Source of the DNA: Kappaphycus alvarezii
Lineage: Eukaryota; Rhodophyta; Florideophyceae; Gigartinales; Solieriaceae
Length of the DNA stretch: 64,000 bases
Direction: 5' to 3'
Assembly: GCA_002205965.3 (NCBI GenBank)
Contig: NADL03000566.1
Coordinates: 62,001 to 126,000 of the forward strand
Shown: one piece after another, positions 16,049-26,067 of the stretch
Layout: each line of letters begins with the position of its first letter
Position numbering within the stretch: position 1 is the stretch's first letter
Translations under genes and position numbers: made by a program
Notes under the pieces: model-generated
The model's input: only the letters and a program-made list of their open reading frames with translations
Databases searched by the model: none
What the model was told of the DNA's origin: nothing

Positions 16049-18706
16049 TCATTCCTTGACGACTAGTGTTAGAATCCGGTCTTGCACCCAGATGATCCGT
16101 GTGATCGATTTATGCTGCCAATATTTGGCGATAACCGGATCCTTATTGGCGAGAGCGAGAACCTCTTCTTCGCTAGAGCCGGGTGGAACCTCGACTACAC
16201 CTCGTTTTTTGCCATTGACCTGAACCGGGATCTGAAGCTCCGGTGCAACCACCAACTTGGGGTCGGCTTCCGGCCACGGTGCATTTTGCACGCTTGGGTG
16301 ATGACCTAACTGGACCCAAAGTTCTTCGGAGATATGAGGGGCAAAGGGATGAAGAATCTTGACCAGTGACTCGATGACGAAACGTGGAGTTGGTTGGTCT
16401 CGATTCAGCGCGTTCACGAGCTTGATCATTGCGCTGATCGCAGTATTGAAACGAAGACTTTCAATGTCTTCGGTCACTTTTTGGATCGTTTGGTGAGTGA
16501 GGCGAAGCAATGCGGTGCCTGGAGCATCGTCGCTGATCTCTCCAGTACCATAGGTCCAGACCCGATCTAGAAAACGGCTAGAACCTTGAATACTCGAAGT
16601 TGACCATGGCTTCGTGGCCTCAAGCGGCCCCATCGACATCTCGTAGAGTCGCATCGCATCAGTCCCGAAACGTTCGATGACCGTATCGGGATTGACCACG
16701 TTACCCCGCGACTTACTCATCTTGTGAGCACGGGCATCGAGACGGATCTCAGGGGCGTCGCGCAATACGAAGTGCCCCTGACGCTTCTCCACGCGACTGT
16801 CGTCGAGGCGCTCCTCGGTTACGGTCTCGCCTGCAACGCCAACTTTACGCCGACCGGTCTGGTCTTGAATTTCCCTGACGGAATCCGCTGAAACCGGTTG
16901 GCCGTGCGAGTCGCGATACAGGGTGTACTCCAACTCACCCAGGATGATGCCCTGGTGTACCAGAGTCTTGAAGGGCTCAGGGTACGACACCAAACCTTCA
17001 TCGTATAAAACCTTGTGCCAAAAGCGCGCGTAGAGAAGATGCAGCACTGCGTGCTCAGCACCACCGATGTAGAGATCGACAGGGAGCCATCGGTCGGCGA
17101 CGTCAGGGTCAAAGAGTGTCTTTGAATTTTGCGGATCGGTAAAGCGAAGATAATACCAGCACGATCCTGCCCACTGGGGCATCGTATTGGTTTCCCGAGC
17201 AAACCATTCACCATTGCGCTGGAGGAAACGCCATTCAGTAGCGCGAGCGAGAGGCCCCGCAGGATCGTCGCCGGGTCTAAAATCCTCCAGATCAGGGAGT
17301 CGAATTGGAAGCTCCTCGACTCCCACCGGCTGCGGTTTGTCGTACAGGATGCGGTAGTCATCGCCGCGGCGGGGATCGCCCCGGCACTCCACCGGGAAAA
17401 TAATGGGGATCGGCTCGCCCCAATAACGCTGTCGCGAAAACACCCAGTCGCGCAGCTTGAAATGCACCCGAGCTCGTCCTCGCCCCACCCTCTCAAGATC
17501 GGAGGTGATCCGGCGCTTTACGTCTTCCGTGACCATTCCATCGTAGTGCCCGGAGTTCACCGCGAACCCCGGGCAAGGGTCTGCTCGGTGTAATCGACCG
17601 CGGGGCGATTTCGTCGGTGAGACCACCTCACGGATAGCGATGCGGTGTTGCGTCGCAAATTCAAAGTCGCGCTCGTCGTGACCGGGCACGGCCATCACCG
17701 CGCCGGTTCCGTAGCCCATGAGAACGTAGTCGGCCACATAGATCGGAATGCGCTCGTTGTTGATAGGATTGATGGCATAAGTGCCGGTGAAGACCCCAGT
17801 TTTCGACTTAGCTTGGGCACGCTCGAGGTCGCTTCTCCCGGCGGCCTCGAGCTGGTACGCCGACACGACTTCTCGTTTTTCCGCAGCAATAATGGTCTGC
17901 AGCGCGGGGTGTTCTGGAGCAACGACCATGAATGTCGCCCCAAAAAGTGTGTCGGGTCGGGTGGTGAAGACGCTGAGCGTTAGATCGGGATGGCCGTCAA
18001 TCGCGAATTCAATCTCGGCTCCCTCGCTGCGACCGATCCACTCGCTTTGCATCACCCGGGTGCCCTTTGGCCAGTCGACATCTTCTAGGCCATTGAGTAA
18101 GCGCTCGGCATATGCGGTGATACGCAGCATCCACTGGCGTAAGGGGGTTCGCACCACGGGGTGGTCACCGCGTTCGCTCCGGCCATCTTTAACCTCTTCG
18201 TTGGCGAGAACGGTACCGAGTTCAGGACACCAATTAACGGGGACTTCTTCTTGGTAGGCTAAGCCTTTCTCGAAGAGCTTGAGAAAGATCCATTGCGTCC
18301 AACGGAAATATTCAGGGTCAGTTGTATTGACCTCGCGACTCCAGTCGTAGGAAAACCCGAGAGCTTTGAGTTGACGGCGAAAATTCTCTATATTTTTGCG
18401 TGTGGTCTCTTTGGGATGCGTACCCGTCTTAATCGCGTGCTGTTCGGCAGGGAGGCCAAAGGCGTCCCAACCCATAGGGTGAAGCACGGCAAAACCGCGT
18501 GCGCGTAAGTATCGAGCGACGATATCGGTGGCGGTGTAGCCTTCCGGGTGGCCAACGTGCAGGCCGGCACCGGAAGGATAAGGAAACATATCGAGAATAT
18601 ATCGCCGTGGACGTTCAGGGTCTGCAGGTGTTCGAAAGGTATGATTGTCGTCCCAGTAGAGCTGCCATTTGTTTTCGAGGGCAGCGGGATCGTAGCGCTT
18701 GCTCAT
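16049..18706 (-). CDS. leuS: Leucyl-tRNA synthetase
   Basis: A class I aminoacyl-tRNA synthetase charging tRNA-Leu. The HIGH-type signature appears as PYPSGAGLHVGHPEGY near residue 45. The large connective editing domain follows, then the KMSKS motif in HKMSKSRGNVVNPD near residue 660. The anticodon-binding and C-terminal domains complete the 885 residues. The frame is open upstream to 18754 but without an ATG; MSKRYDPA beginning at 18706 matches usual LeuRS N-termini. It ends 20 bp from the convergent biotin carrier gene and is divergent from clpS. Confidence 0.95.
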   Translation of the reverse strand: MSKRYDPAALENKWQLYWDDNHTFRTPADPERPRRYILDMFPYPSGAGLHVGHPEGYTATDIVARYLRARGFAVLHPMGWDAFGLPAEQHAIKTGTHPKETTRKNIENFRRQLKALGFSYDWSREVNTTDPEYFRWTQWIFLKLFEKGLAYQEEVPVNWCPELGTVLANEEVKDGRSERGDHPVVRTPLRQWMLRITAYAERLLNGLEDVDWPKGTRVMQSEWIGRSEGAEIEFAIDGHPDLTLSVFTTRPDTLFGATFMVVAPEHPALQTIIAAEKREVVSAYQLEAAGRSDLERAQAKSKTGVFTGTYAINPINNERIPIYVADYVLMGYGTGAVMAVPGHDERDFEFATQHRIAIREVVSPTKSPRGRLHRADPCPGFAVNSGHYDGMVTEDVKRRITSDLERVGRGRARVHFKLRDWVFSRQRYWGEPIPIIFPVECRGDPRRGDDYRILYDKPQPVGVEELPIRLPDLEDFRPGDDPAGPLARATEWRFLQRNGEWFARETNTMPQWAGSCWYYLRFTDPQNSKTLFDPDVADRWLPVDLYIGGAEHAVLHLLYARFWHKVLYDEGLVSYPEPFKTLVHQGIILGELEYTLYRDSHGQPVSADSVREIQDQTGRRKVGVAGETVTEERLDDSRVEKRQGHFVLRDAPEIRLDARAHKMSKSRGNVVNPDTVIERFGTDAMRLYEMSMGPLEATKPWSTSSIQGSSRFLDRVWTYGTGEISDDAPGTALLRLTHQTIQKVTEDIESLRFNTAISAMIKLVNALNRDQPTPRFVIESLVKILHPFAPHISEELWVQLGHHPSVQNAPWPEADPKLVVAPELQIPVQVNGKKRGVVEVPPGSSEEEVLALANKDPVIAKYWQHKSITRIIWVQDRILTLVVKE

Positions 18707-18789
18707 GCCATTTGCGACGTAGCCAAACTTTGCCTGACGAACAAGCGATAGCAAGAATGCGGTCGCCAGGCGGCTGCAAGGTGACTATA

Positions 18790-19164
18790 ATGCGCTCCAT
18801 GAGCGGCGACGACGGGAACACGACCCCGAGTTGGGGGGCTAACGGCGAAGACACCGAAGGTGATGTCGTTACCGAATCGGATAAGAAGCTCAAACGCCCC
18901 AAGTTATACAAGGTTTTGCTTCACAACGACAACTACACCACCATGGAGTTTGTTGTGATGGTACTGGTGCGTATCTTTCACCGCTCGGAGTCGGAAGCCA
19001 TGCATATTATGCTCCATGTCCATAACCATGGCGTCGGCACCGCTGGGATCTTCACGTATGAGATGGCGGAAACCAAGGCTCAAAGGACTATGGAGCTCGC
19101 CCGTGAGCATCAGTATCCGCTGCGCACCAGCGTCGAGCCGACGCTTGACGGTGACGATGAATGA
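18790..19164 (+). CDS. clpS: ATP-dependent Clp protease adaptor ClpS
   Basis: A 124-residue adaptor that delivers N-degron substrates to ClpAP. After a polar N-terminal tail of about 40 residues the ClpS core shows KVLLHNDNYTTMEFVV, VHNHGVGTAGIFTYEMAETK and a final EP. Residues of the N-degron pocket (the NDNYTTMEFV segment) are conserved. The frame is open upstream, but ATG at 18790 follows AAGGTGA at 5 bases, which fixes the start; another ATG three codons later is possible. Located 86 bp before clpA, its partner. Confidence 0.95.
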   Translation: MRSMSGDDGNTTPSWGANGEDTEGDVVTESDKKLKRPKLYKVLLHNDNYTTMEFVVMVLVRIFHRSESEAMHIMLHVHNHGVGTAGIFTYEMAETKAQRTMELAREHQYPLRTSVEPTLDGDDE

Positions 19165-19250
19165 GAGCTCTGGCGCGCTAGGCCCGGGCTCCATACTTTA
19201 GACCCGTTCCTAGAGACGGCGGAGCACAAAGCTCCGCGACAGGATTCTCG

Positions 19251-21572
19251 ATGATCAGCAAAGAGCTTGAAGAAACGTTTAATATGGCTGTCGACGAGGC
19301 TCGATCTCGTCGGCACGACATGGTTACGCTTGAGCATCTGCTCCTAGCGATGCTGAGCAATCGTTTTGCTATCGAAATCATAGAGGCTTGCGGTGGTGAC
19401 CCCGCGGCAATTGACGCTTCACTGCGAGAACACCTCGATGGCTTGACGTCGGTTCCCGAAGATCGACCCTTTGAACTCGAGCAAACCATCGCGGTCACCC
19501 GGGTGCTGCGTCGCGCCGCGATTCATGTTCAGAGCTCGGGGAAGAAGGAGATCGACGCGGGCGACATCTTAGCAGCAATGTTTCGTGAGCCGGAAAGCCA
19601 GGCGGTGTTCATTCTGGGCGAGCAAGAGATCAGTCGACTCGACGTTCTGGAGTATATATCCCATGGCGTCAGTAAAAACGATGAACTGGCAGGTTCTCCG
19701 GAAATTGAACAAGGAGGCGGAGACGAGGCGGAGGGCGAGGGCCCTCGGCGTGGTCGCAAGAACGATCCGCTGGAAGCGTTTACAACCGACCTCGTTGCTC
19801 GCGCCCGAGAAGGCAAGATCGACCCGATGATCGGGCGTGACCAGGAGCTCGAACGGACTATCCACGTGCTTTGCCGCCGCCGCAAGAATAATCCGGTTTT
19901 GGTCGGAGAGCCTGGTGTGGGCAAGACTGCCATCGCCGAGGGTTTAGCTCTGGCTATCGCTGAGGAGCGAGTGCCGAAGATCCTGATCGACGCTCAAGTC
20001 TATGCCCTCGATATGGGAGCGCTAATCGCCGGAACTAAGTTTCGTGGCGAGTTCGAGCAGCGTCTTAAGGCCGTGGTTAAGGCTATTACCGATCAAGAAA
20101 ACGCGGTGCTGTTCATCGACGAGATCCACACCATTGTGGGCGCCGGAGCGGTGAGCGGCGGTACTCTCGATGCGTCGAACATCTTGAAGCCGGCCTTGGC
20201 CAACGGAGATCTGCGTTGCATCGGCTCGACCACCTACAAGGAGTACAAGGGGTCGTTCGAACGCGATCGCGCCTTGGCGCGACGGTTTCAAAAGATCGAG
20301 GTTCCCGAGCCGTCGGTGGAAGATACGGTGAAGATCCTGCAAGGTTTGAAAAGCCGCTACGAAGAGCACCACGATGTTCGCTACATCGACGCGGCGATCC
20401 GCGAGGCGGCTGTGCTCGCTTCAAAGTACATCAACGAGCGTTTCCTCCCCGACAAAGCGATCGATGTCATCGACGAAGCCGGGGCAGCGACGCGCCTTCG
20501 CGTTGTCGAAAATAGCGAAGAGACCCGAGAGGTGGGCGTTCAAGATGTCGAGCAGATTGTGGCGAGTATGGCGAAGATTCCACCGAAGACGGTGAGTAAG
20601 AACGACAAAGAGCGGCTCTCGACGCTCGAGCGAGACTTGAAGCTTGTGATTTACGGCCAGGATGACGCGATCAACGCGATGGTGTCGTCTATCAAACTGC
20701 AGCGCAGTGGGTTGGGAAGTTCGGATAAACCGACAGGTTCGTTCCTTTTCAGTGGTCCTACGGGCGTTGGTAAGACCGAAGTGGCTCGTCAATTGGCTCA
20801 ACTCCTAGGCGTCGAGCTCCTGCGCTTCGATATGTCGGAGTACATGGAGCAGCATACCGTGAGTCGTTTGATCGGTGCTCCCCCAGGGTATGTCGGTTTC
20901 GATCAAGGTGGGCTCCTTACCGATGCGGTGGTCAAGCACCCCCACGCCGTTATCTTGCTGGATGAGATAGAAAAGGCGCACTCTACAATCGACAATATCT
21001 TGTTGCAGGTCATGGACCACGCGACACTGACAGACAATAACGGGCGCAAGGCAGATTTTCGAAACGCGATTTTAATCATGACCACCAATGCCGGCGCCCA
21101 TGAAATGTCGACCACAGGCGTGGGTTTCACTCCGAGTACGCCGCAGGGTACCGACTCGAAGAAAGCCATCGAGAAGACATTCTCACCGGAGTTTCGCAAT
21201 CGGCTGGATGCCTGGGTGGTCTTTGACCACTTGTCGCGCGAAGTCATCGAACAGATAGTGGATAAGATGATGGTCGAGCTGGAGGAACAGCTCAGGGAAA
21301 AGAGTGTCACCATCGAGATGACGGACGCTGCTCGCCAGTGGTTGGCCAAGCATGGGTATGATCGCGATAATGGAGCGCGACCGATGCGCCGAGTTATCGA
21401 CCAAAACATCCGTAGACCCCTTGCTGATGAGATCCTCTTTGGGAAGCTTGAGCACGGTGGTTCGGCCAACGTGGTGGTCAAAGATGGGGAAGTGGTTCTC
21501 GAATGTGAGGGGCGAGAGCCTGCCTCTGCGCTCGACCAAGAGGTCTCCAAGCCAGAGCCGGTAGGGCGGTAG
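19251..21572 (+). CDS. clpA: ATP-dependent Clp protease ATPase subunit ClpA
   Basis: A 773-residue double AAA+ unfoldase that feeds substrates into ClpP. The N-domain, about 150 residues, is followed by an acidic/glycine linker. Walker A motifs are GEPGVGKT near residue 219 and GPTGVGKT near 502. VGAGAVSGG and [10 protein letters not shown] are typical ClpA signatures, and no ClpB-type coiled-coil middle domain is present. It follows clpS on the same strand, the usual arrangement. clpP is not in this window; clpX lies 6 kb further on. It ends 6 bp from the convergent DUF2071 gene. Confidence 0.96.
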   Translation: MISKELEETFNMAVDEARSRRHDMVTLEHLLLAMLSNRFAIEIIEACGGDPAAIDASLREHLDGLTSVPEDRPFELEQTIAVTRVLRRAAIHVQSSGKKEIDAGDILAAMFREPESQAVFILGEQEISRLDVLEYISHGVSKNDELAGSPEIEQGGGDEAEGEGPRRGRKNDPLEAFTTDLVARAREGKIDPMIGRDQELERTIHVLCRRRKNNPVLVGEPGVGKTAIAEGLALAIAEERVPKILIDAQVYALDMGALIAGTKFRGEFEQRLKAVVKAITDQENAVLFIDEIHTIVGAGAVSGGTLDASNILKPALANGDLRCIGSTTYKEYKGSFERDRALARRFQKIEVPEPSVEDTVKILQGLKSRYEEHHDVRYIDAAIREAAVLASKYINERFLPDKAIDVIDEAGAATRLRVVENSEETREVGVQDVEQIVASMAKIPPKTVSKNDKERLSTLERDLKLVIYGQDDAINAMVSSIKLQRSGLGSSDKPTGSFLFSGPTGVGKTEVARQLAQLLGVELLRFDMSEYMEQHTVSRLIGAPPGYVGFDQGGLLTDAVVKHPHAVILLDEIEKAHSTIDNILLQVMDHATLTDNNGRKADFRNAILIMTTNAGAHEMSTTGVGFTPSTPQGTDSKKAIEKTFSPEFRNRLDAWVVFDHLSREVIEQIVDKMMVELEEQLREKSVTIEMTDAARQWLAKHGYDRDNGARPMRRVIDQNIRRPLADEILFGKLEHGGSANVVVKDGEVVLECEGREPASALDQEVSKPEPVGR

Positions 21573-21578
21573 TTCGGC

Positions 21579-22361
21579 CTAGATCGAGCGCTGAAGTTTC
21601 TCTCCGGAGTGAATCGAGACCTCGGAGCCCACCACAAAGAAAGCCGACCGTGGTGAGGCGGTGAGTGCTTCACGGAATTCGTCGCCGAAAAATCGAGGCT
21701 CTGCCAGTTTCAAGTCACTGCTCTCGATGGCCGCGACCGGCCAGCGAGGATGGTCAACCGTGTACTCCATCGCGAACTTATCAGTGTCGACGGCGTAGTT
21801 TCTGGCATGTTCACTGACGAACCACGATTCACTGCCCACCGCCGTGACGACTGCCCGTTCGGCAACGACGCCTCGCAGCTCGCTCCAGATTTCGTTATGA
21901 CGCCAACCGTAAGACACCGATTGGCCAACGGCGCGATCAAGCGGCTCCTTCGGTAAGGTATGGCGCATCTGCATCGCGTTGACATCGTCGCGATAAAGGG
22001 CACGAGCCGAAAACGCGACCGCACGGCGTGGGACGATCTCTTTCAATGAGATGACTCCGCGTCGCCACTCGTGGTCCAATCGCGCTCGCACATAACTTCG
22101 AAGTTGAATGCGCTCAAAGCTCGAGTGCAGTGGAATGCGAATTCCATGAACCGTGGCATTCTCCACCCAAGTTCCGACGAGTGATACGAGAGCGCTGCCT
22201 TGGCGCAGCTCGGGCTCACAGTAGGGTGGTACGTAGTGTGCAAGGGCCGAAGCTTCAATTTCGAAGTTCATCACCACCATTGCGGACCAGCGTGCGGTGA
22301 ACAGTGGTTGTCGGTCATCGACAGGAGGTCTAGCGAGGAAAGTTAATGCAATCGATTCCAC
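21579..22361 (-). CDS. DUF2071 (YqjF-like) protein
   Basis: A 260-residue protein of the DUF2071 family. The family hallmark near the N-terminus is visible: FTARWSAMVVMNFEIEASAL followed by YVPP, and later the conserved Arg-rich strand RSYVRARL and ARALYRDDVNAMQMRH. No function is established; acetoacetate decarboxylase-like folds have been proposed for the family. GTG at 22361 follows GGAGGG at 6 bases, which decides the start against an upstream ATG. It begins 19 bases after the dnaJ stop on the same strand, so it is probably the last gene of the hrcA-grpE-dnaK-dnaJ transcript, which is an odd place for this family. Confidence 0.8.
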   Translation of the reverse strand: MESIALTFLARPPVDDRQPLFTARWSAMVVMNFEIEASALAHYVPPYCEPELRQGSALVSLVGTWVENATVHGIRIPLHSSFERIQLRSYVRARLDHEWRRGVISLKEIVPRRAVAFSARALYRDDVNAMQMRHTLPKEPLDRAVGQSVSYGWRHNEIWSELRGVVAERAVVTAVGSESWFVSEHARNYAVDTDKFAMEYTVDHPRWPVAAIESSDLKLAEPRFFGDEFREALTASPRSAFFVVGSEVSIHSGEKLQRSI

Positions 22362-22380
22362 GTGACGCCCTCCGAGGTTC

Positions 22381-23502
22381 TCACGCACGCCGTTTGCCGG
22401 CTGCAGCCTGACCTGCTTCCGAGCTAAATTCTGCACATCGAGGAAATTGATACCGACCGGAGTGTTGTCGGGCGCCTTGGAGCAGCTTAATTTGCTGGGC
22501 GGCCAGGTTCTTTGGAAGTTCGATGAGAACCGCGACGTATTGGTCGCCTCGCCCGGTTCGTCCTCGGCTGGGCAGGCCCTTGCCTTTCAGACGAAGTGTA
22601 CTTCCGTGCTGGGTTGCCGGAGGAATGCGCATGCAGACGGCGCCCCATAGGGTAGGGACTCTCGTGTAGCCCCCCAAAATGGCATCGAAGACGGTGATAG
22701 GCATGGTCATGTAGATGTCGTTGCCGCGACGCTGATACAACGGGTGTTCTTCAACATGGAATACGATATCGAGGTTGCCGAGATCACCGGTGTTGATTCC
22801 CGAGGGTGCTTGGCCGTTGTAGCGAAGCGTCGCTCCGTCGAGCGTACCTGGTGGGATGGTCAGTGTGAGCTTCGTTGGTCGTGTCAAGCGACCCTTTCCA
22901 TCGCAGCGTTTGCACTGCTGCACCACGAACCGACCTCTGCCGTCGCAGCGGCCGCATTGCTTGCTGACGGAGAAAAGCCCTTGCTGAATTTTGACCGTGC
23001 CTGTGCCGCGGCAGGCATGACAGGCTTCTGGGGTAGTGCCGGGTTCAGCACCAGTGCCTGCGCAACTCGGGCATCGTTCGTTGCAGGGGATGGTGACGAG
23101 CTGCTCTGCGCCAAAAATCGCGGTTTCTAAGTCGATGGTGAGCGTGATGCGTTGGGCTTGACCGCGTTCGTCTCGAGCCCGGCTTGACGCTTTGCCTCGG
23201 TCTCCAAAAAAGTCGCCAAAGATCGCGCTGAACACGTCACCGACGTTCTTAGCGGCCTCTCGGAAGTCTGAAACACCGGTGCTGGACCACGTGCCGGCGC
23301 CAAAACGGTCGTAGTGAAGACGTTTCTTTTTGTCGCGCAGGACGTTGTATGCGACCGTAGCCTTCTTGAAGCGCTCTTCAGCTTGGCGATCGTCGGGGTT
23401 TTTGTCCGGATGGTACTCGTGGGCGAGACGCCGATAGGCCCGCTTAATGTCGAGGTCGCTAGCTTCACGACTGACCCCGAGGATCTCATAATAATTGCCC
23501 AC
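22381..23502 (-). CDS. dnaJ: Chaperone DnaJ (type I, with zinc-finger domain)
   Basis: A co-chaperone that stimulates DnaK ATPase. The J domain has HPD at residues 31-33, followed by a Gly/Phe-containing linker. The four zinc-binding repeats are complete: CPSCAGTG, CHACRGTG, CGRCDGRG and CKRCDGKG. The C-terminal substrate-binding domain follows, for 373 residues. There is no ATG at the start: the choices are GTG at 23502 (giving GNYYEILGV) and TTG at 23511. Neither has a clear ribosome-binding site, so translation may be weak or coupled to dnaK upstream. The C-terminal tail is basic and unlike E. coli DnaJ. Confidence 0.94.
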   Translation of the reverse strand: MGNYYEILGVSREASDLDIKRAYRRLAHEYHPDKNPDDRQAEERFKKATVAYNVLRDKKKRLHYDRFGAGTWSSTGVSDFREAAKNVGDVFSAIFGDFFGDRGKASSRARDERGQAQRITLTIDLETAIFGAEQLVTIPCNERCPSCAGTGAEPGTTPEACHACRGTGTVKIQQGLFSVSKQCGRCDGRGRFVVQQCKRCDGKGRLTRPTKLTLTIPPGTLDGATLRYNGQAPSGINTGDLGNLDIVFHVEEHPLYQRRGNDIYMTMPITVFDAILGGYTRVPTLWGAVCMRIPPATQHGSTLRLKGKGLPSRGRTGRGDQYVAVLIELPKNLAAQQIKLLQGARQHSGRYQFPRCAEFSSEAGQAAAGKRRA

Positions 23503-23572
23503 GCGTCGCAAACACTAAGCCCACGCGAGTTCGACGGCAATAGCGGCGGTTAATCCGGCGGATCCCGAGTCT

Positions 23573-25378
23573 TTAGGCTTGACCGTAGACCGCTTTGTAG
23601 ATGCGGTGAGATGAAGACTCGAGACGCTTGAAGAGTACGTCGATGTCGTCGGCATCGCTACTCCCGAGGGCGGTCTTTAGCGAGTTGAGATCCAAGCGGA
23701 TTGTAGCGGCGTCTTCTTCGCTCAGACTTTCGCCATATTCATCAAGAGCCCGCTCGGTTGTATAGATCAGACCGTCAGCGGAATTTCTAAGTTCCACGAG
23801 ATCCCGGCGGTTCTGGTCCGCATTGTGGTTCTCCTCGGCCTCGGCGATGAGCTTATTGATCTCACCCTCGGAAAGTCCGCTCTGAGCAGCGATCCGAACC
23901 GATTGCTCCTTGCCGCTGCCGAGATCCTTGGCCGACACGTTGAGGATCCCATCGGAGTCGACGTCGAAAGATACTTCGATTTGGGGAACTCCGCGGGGCG
24001 CCGGCGGGATCCCCACGAGTTGAAAATGAGCCAGCGACTGATTATCCGAAGCCATGGGTCGTTCGCCCTGGACCACATGAACATTAACCAGGTTCTGATT
24101 GTTGGTTGCCGTCGAAAAGACCTCGGCTCTGCGGCACGGCACCGTCGTGTTGCGAGAGATAAGCGGTGTGGCCACCCCTCCCTGGGTTTCGATGCTGAAT
24201 GTTAGCGGGGTTACGTCAAGGAGCAGCACGTCTGTCATTTCTCCTGCGAGTATCGCTCCTTGAACCGCCGCCCCCACCGCAACCACTTCATCCGGGTTGA
24301 TCTCTCGGTTCGGTTCCCGTCCAAAAAGGTCGACAACCTTCTTTTGCACGAGAGGCATGCGGGTCATGCCTCCGACGAGTAGGATGTCATCAATATCAGA
24401 CACTGAGAGCCCGGCGTCTTCCAGCGCAGCTTGAACCGGTTCGAGGCTTTTCTCGACCAAATCTTCGGTCAGGCCCTCGAGGGAGGCGCGGTCGAGCTTG
24501 AGATTCAGGTGCTTGGGGCCGCTGTCGTTTGCGGCGATGAACGGAAGATTGACTTCCGTCTCCAATGAGCTCGAGAGCTCGTGTTTGGCTCTTTCCGCCG
24601 CTTCTTTCAAACGCTGAAGCGCCATCGGATCGCGTTTGAGTTCGATCCCGGTCGTTTCTTGAAAGCGATCGCAGAGTAAGTCGATGATACGGTTGTCGAA
24701 ATCTTCGCCGCCCAAATGGGTGTCGCCGTTGGTTGCCCGGACGTTGAATACACCGTTCGTGAGTTCGAGGATCGAAATATCGAAGGTTCCACCACCGAGG
24801 TCGTAGACAGCTATCTTAGCGTTCTTTTTGTTTTCTAATCCGTAGGCGAGGGCCGCGGCAGTAGGCTCGTTGACGATGCGTTTGATGGTGAGGCCTGCGA
24901 TGCGTCCTGCGTCACGAGTTGCTTGACGTTGACTGTCATTGAAATACGCGGGGACGGTGATCACCGCCTCGTCGACCGGTTCACCGAGATAGTCTTCCGC
25001 GATCGAGCGCATTTTGCTCAGGACGAGCGCTGAGATCTCTGGAGGACTGTAGTTTTCACCCCGGACACTTAGCCAAGCATCGCCGCGTTCAGAGCCGACA
25101 ATGCGAAACGGCATACGTTCGACTTCGGAATTCACTTCAGGCGTATTGAACCGACGGCCGATAAAACGCTTAATGCCAAAGAGTGTATTTTCCGGGTTGG
25201 TCGCAGCCTGACGCTTAGCGATTTGCCCCACCAAGCGCTCACCCCCGTCGGTAAAGGCTACCATCGACGGGCTGGTTCTCGCTCCCTCGCCGTTGGGGAT
25301 GACCACGGGTCGGCCGCCTTCGAGCACCGCCACGCAAGAATTCGTAGTTCCCAGGTCAACACCGATACTCTTAGCCAT
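23573..25378 (-). CDS. dnaK: Chaperone DnaK, short C-terminus
   Basis: The Hsp70 chaperone. The N-terminus [17 protein letters not shown] is canonical, followed by the actin-like ATPase signatures and [15 protein letters not shown], then the linker [11 protein letters not shown] and the substrate-binding domain. At 601 residues it is shorter than most bacterial DnaK (about 635): it ends at YKAVYGQA and lacks the disordered acidic tail with the EEVKD-like end. ATG at 25378 has GGAGAG at 5 bases and overlaps the end of grpE by 8 bases. Whether another full-length DnaK exists elsewhere in the genome cannot be told. Confidence 0.95.
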   Translation of the reverse strand: MAKSIGVDLGTTNSCVAVLEGGRPVVIPNGEGARTSPSMVAFTDGGERLVGQIAKRQAATNPENTLFGIKRFIGRRFNTPEVNSEVERMPFRIVGSERGDAWLSVRGENYSPPEISALVLSKMRSIAEDYLGEPVDEAVITVPAYFNDSQRQATRDAGRIAGLTIKRIVNEPTAAALAYGLENKKNAKIAVYDLGGGTFDISILELTNGVFNVRATNGDTHLGGEDFDNRIIDLLCDRFQETTGIELKRDPMALQRLKEAAERAKHELSSSLETEVNLPFIAANDSGPKHLNLKLDRASLEGLTEDLVEKSLEPVQAALEDAGLSVSDIDDILLVGGMTRMPLVQKKVVDLFGREPNREINPDEVVAVGAAVQGAILAGEMTDVLLLDVTPLTFSIETQGGVATPLISRNTTVPCRRAEVFSTATNNQNLVNVHVVQGERPMASDNQSLAHFQLVGIPPAPRGVPQIEVSFDVDSDGILNVSAKDLGSGKEQSVRIAAQSGLSEGEINKLIAEAEENHNADQNRRDLVELRNSADGLIYTTERALDEYGESLSEEDAATIRLDLNSLKTALGSSDADDIDVLFKRLESSSHRIYKAVYGQA

Positions 25379-26036
25379 CGTCACTCTCCGACTCGGTTGA
25401 CGGCACAATTGTCGCCGAACTTTCGTCGGAGCTTGGGGGGCTGACCACGATCACCCGGGCGGGTCGGAGCAGTCGACTGTGCAGGAGGTAACCGCGCTCG
25501 TGTTCGGTAACGACTTCCCCAACATCGCGGTCCTCGGCCTCGATCTGCCCGATAGCGTCGTGAAATTCAGGATCGAAGCTCGCACCCACGCTTTCAAAAG
25601 CTTCCACGCCGTGGCGAGAGAGGACGTCGACGAGCTGTCTGTGGACCATACGAAGACCATCGACCAGGGCGTGGTTGCCCCCGGTCTCATCGCCGGTGGC
25701 AGCCGAGGCGAAGGCCCGCTCGAAGTTGTCGAGGACCGGGAGTAAGTCCACCAGGAGCTCTTGGGTGCCGAATTGGCGTGCTTCGTCGAGCTCACGCCGT
25801 GAACGTTTGCGATAGTTCTCGAAATCCGCTGCTAAGCGTAAGAGATGCTCATGAGTGTCATCTTTGACTACCGAATCATCATTGGGCTCCGACGGTGGGC
25901 TCGACGCTTCCTCCAGGGTCTTTGCCTCCGCCTGCTCGTCGCGAGCTTTGGCGTCTTCGTGTTCTCGTTTTTCCACCGAGGCGAGTGCCTCGGCCATCGC
26001 TTCGTCGAGAGCATCTTGTCGTTCGTTTTCGCTCAT
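25371..26036 (-). CDS. grpE: Nucleotide exchange factor GrpE
   Basis: The nucleotide exchange factor of DnaK. A long charged N-terminal region (about 80 residues rich in E, D and A) would form the coiled coil, followed by [18 protein letters not shown] and the conserved [11 protein letters not shown]. The C-terminal beta domain includes [19 protein letters not shown]. Length from the ATG at 26036 is 221 residues. An in-frame ATG at 26111 would overlap hrcA and is less likely. The last 8 bases overlap the start of dnaK. Confidence 0.94.
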   Translation of the reverse strand: MSENERQDALDEAMAEALASVEKREHEDAKARDEQAEAKTLEEASSPPSEPNDDSVVKDDTHEHLLRLAADFENYRKRSRRELDEARQFGTQELLVDLLPVLDNFERAFASAATGDETGGNHALVDGLRMVHRQLVDVLSRHGVEAFESVGASFDPEFHDAIGQIEAEDRDVGEVVTEHERGYLLHSRLLRPARVIVVSPPSSDESSATIVPSTESESDDG

Positions 26037-26067
26037 GGTTGTCGATTTTTCTGCTAGGCGTTGACGG

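Noticed and set aside
18499-18789. N-terminal extension of ClpS to 221 residues
   Set aside because: It is antisense to leuS and unlike ClpS; the ATG at 18790 has a good ribosome-binding site.
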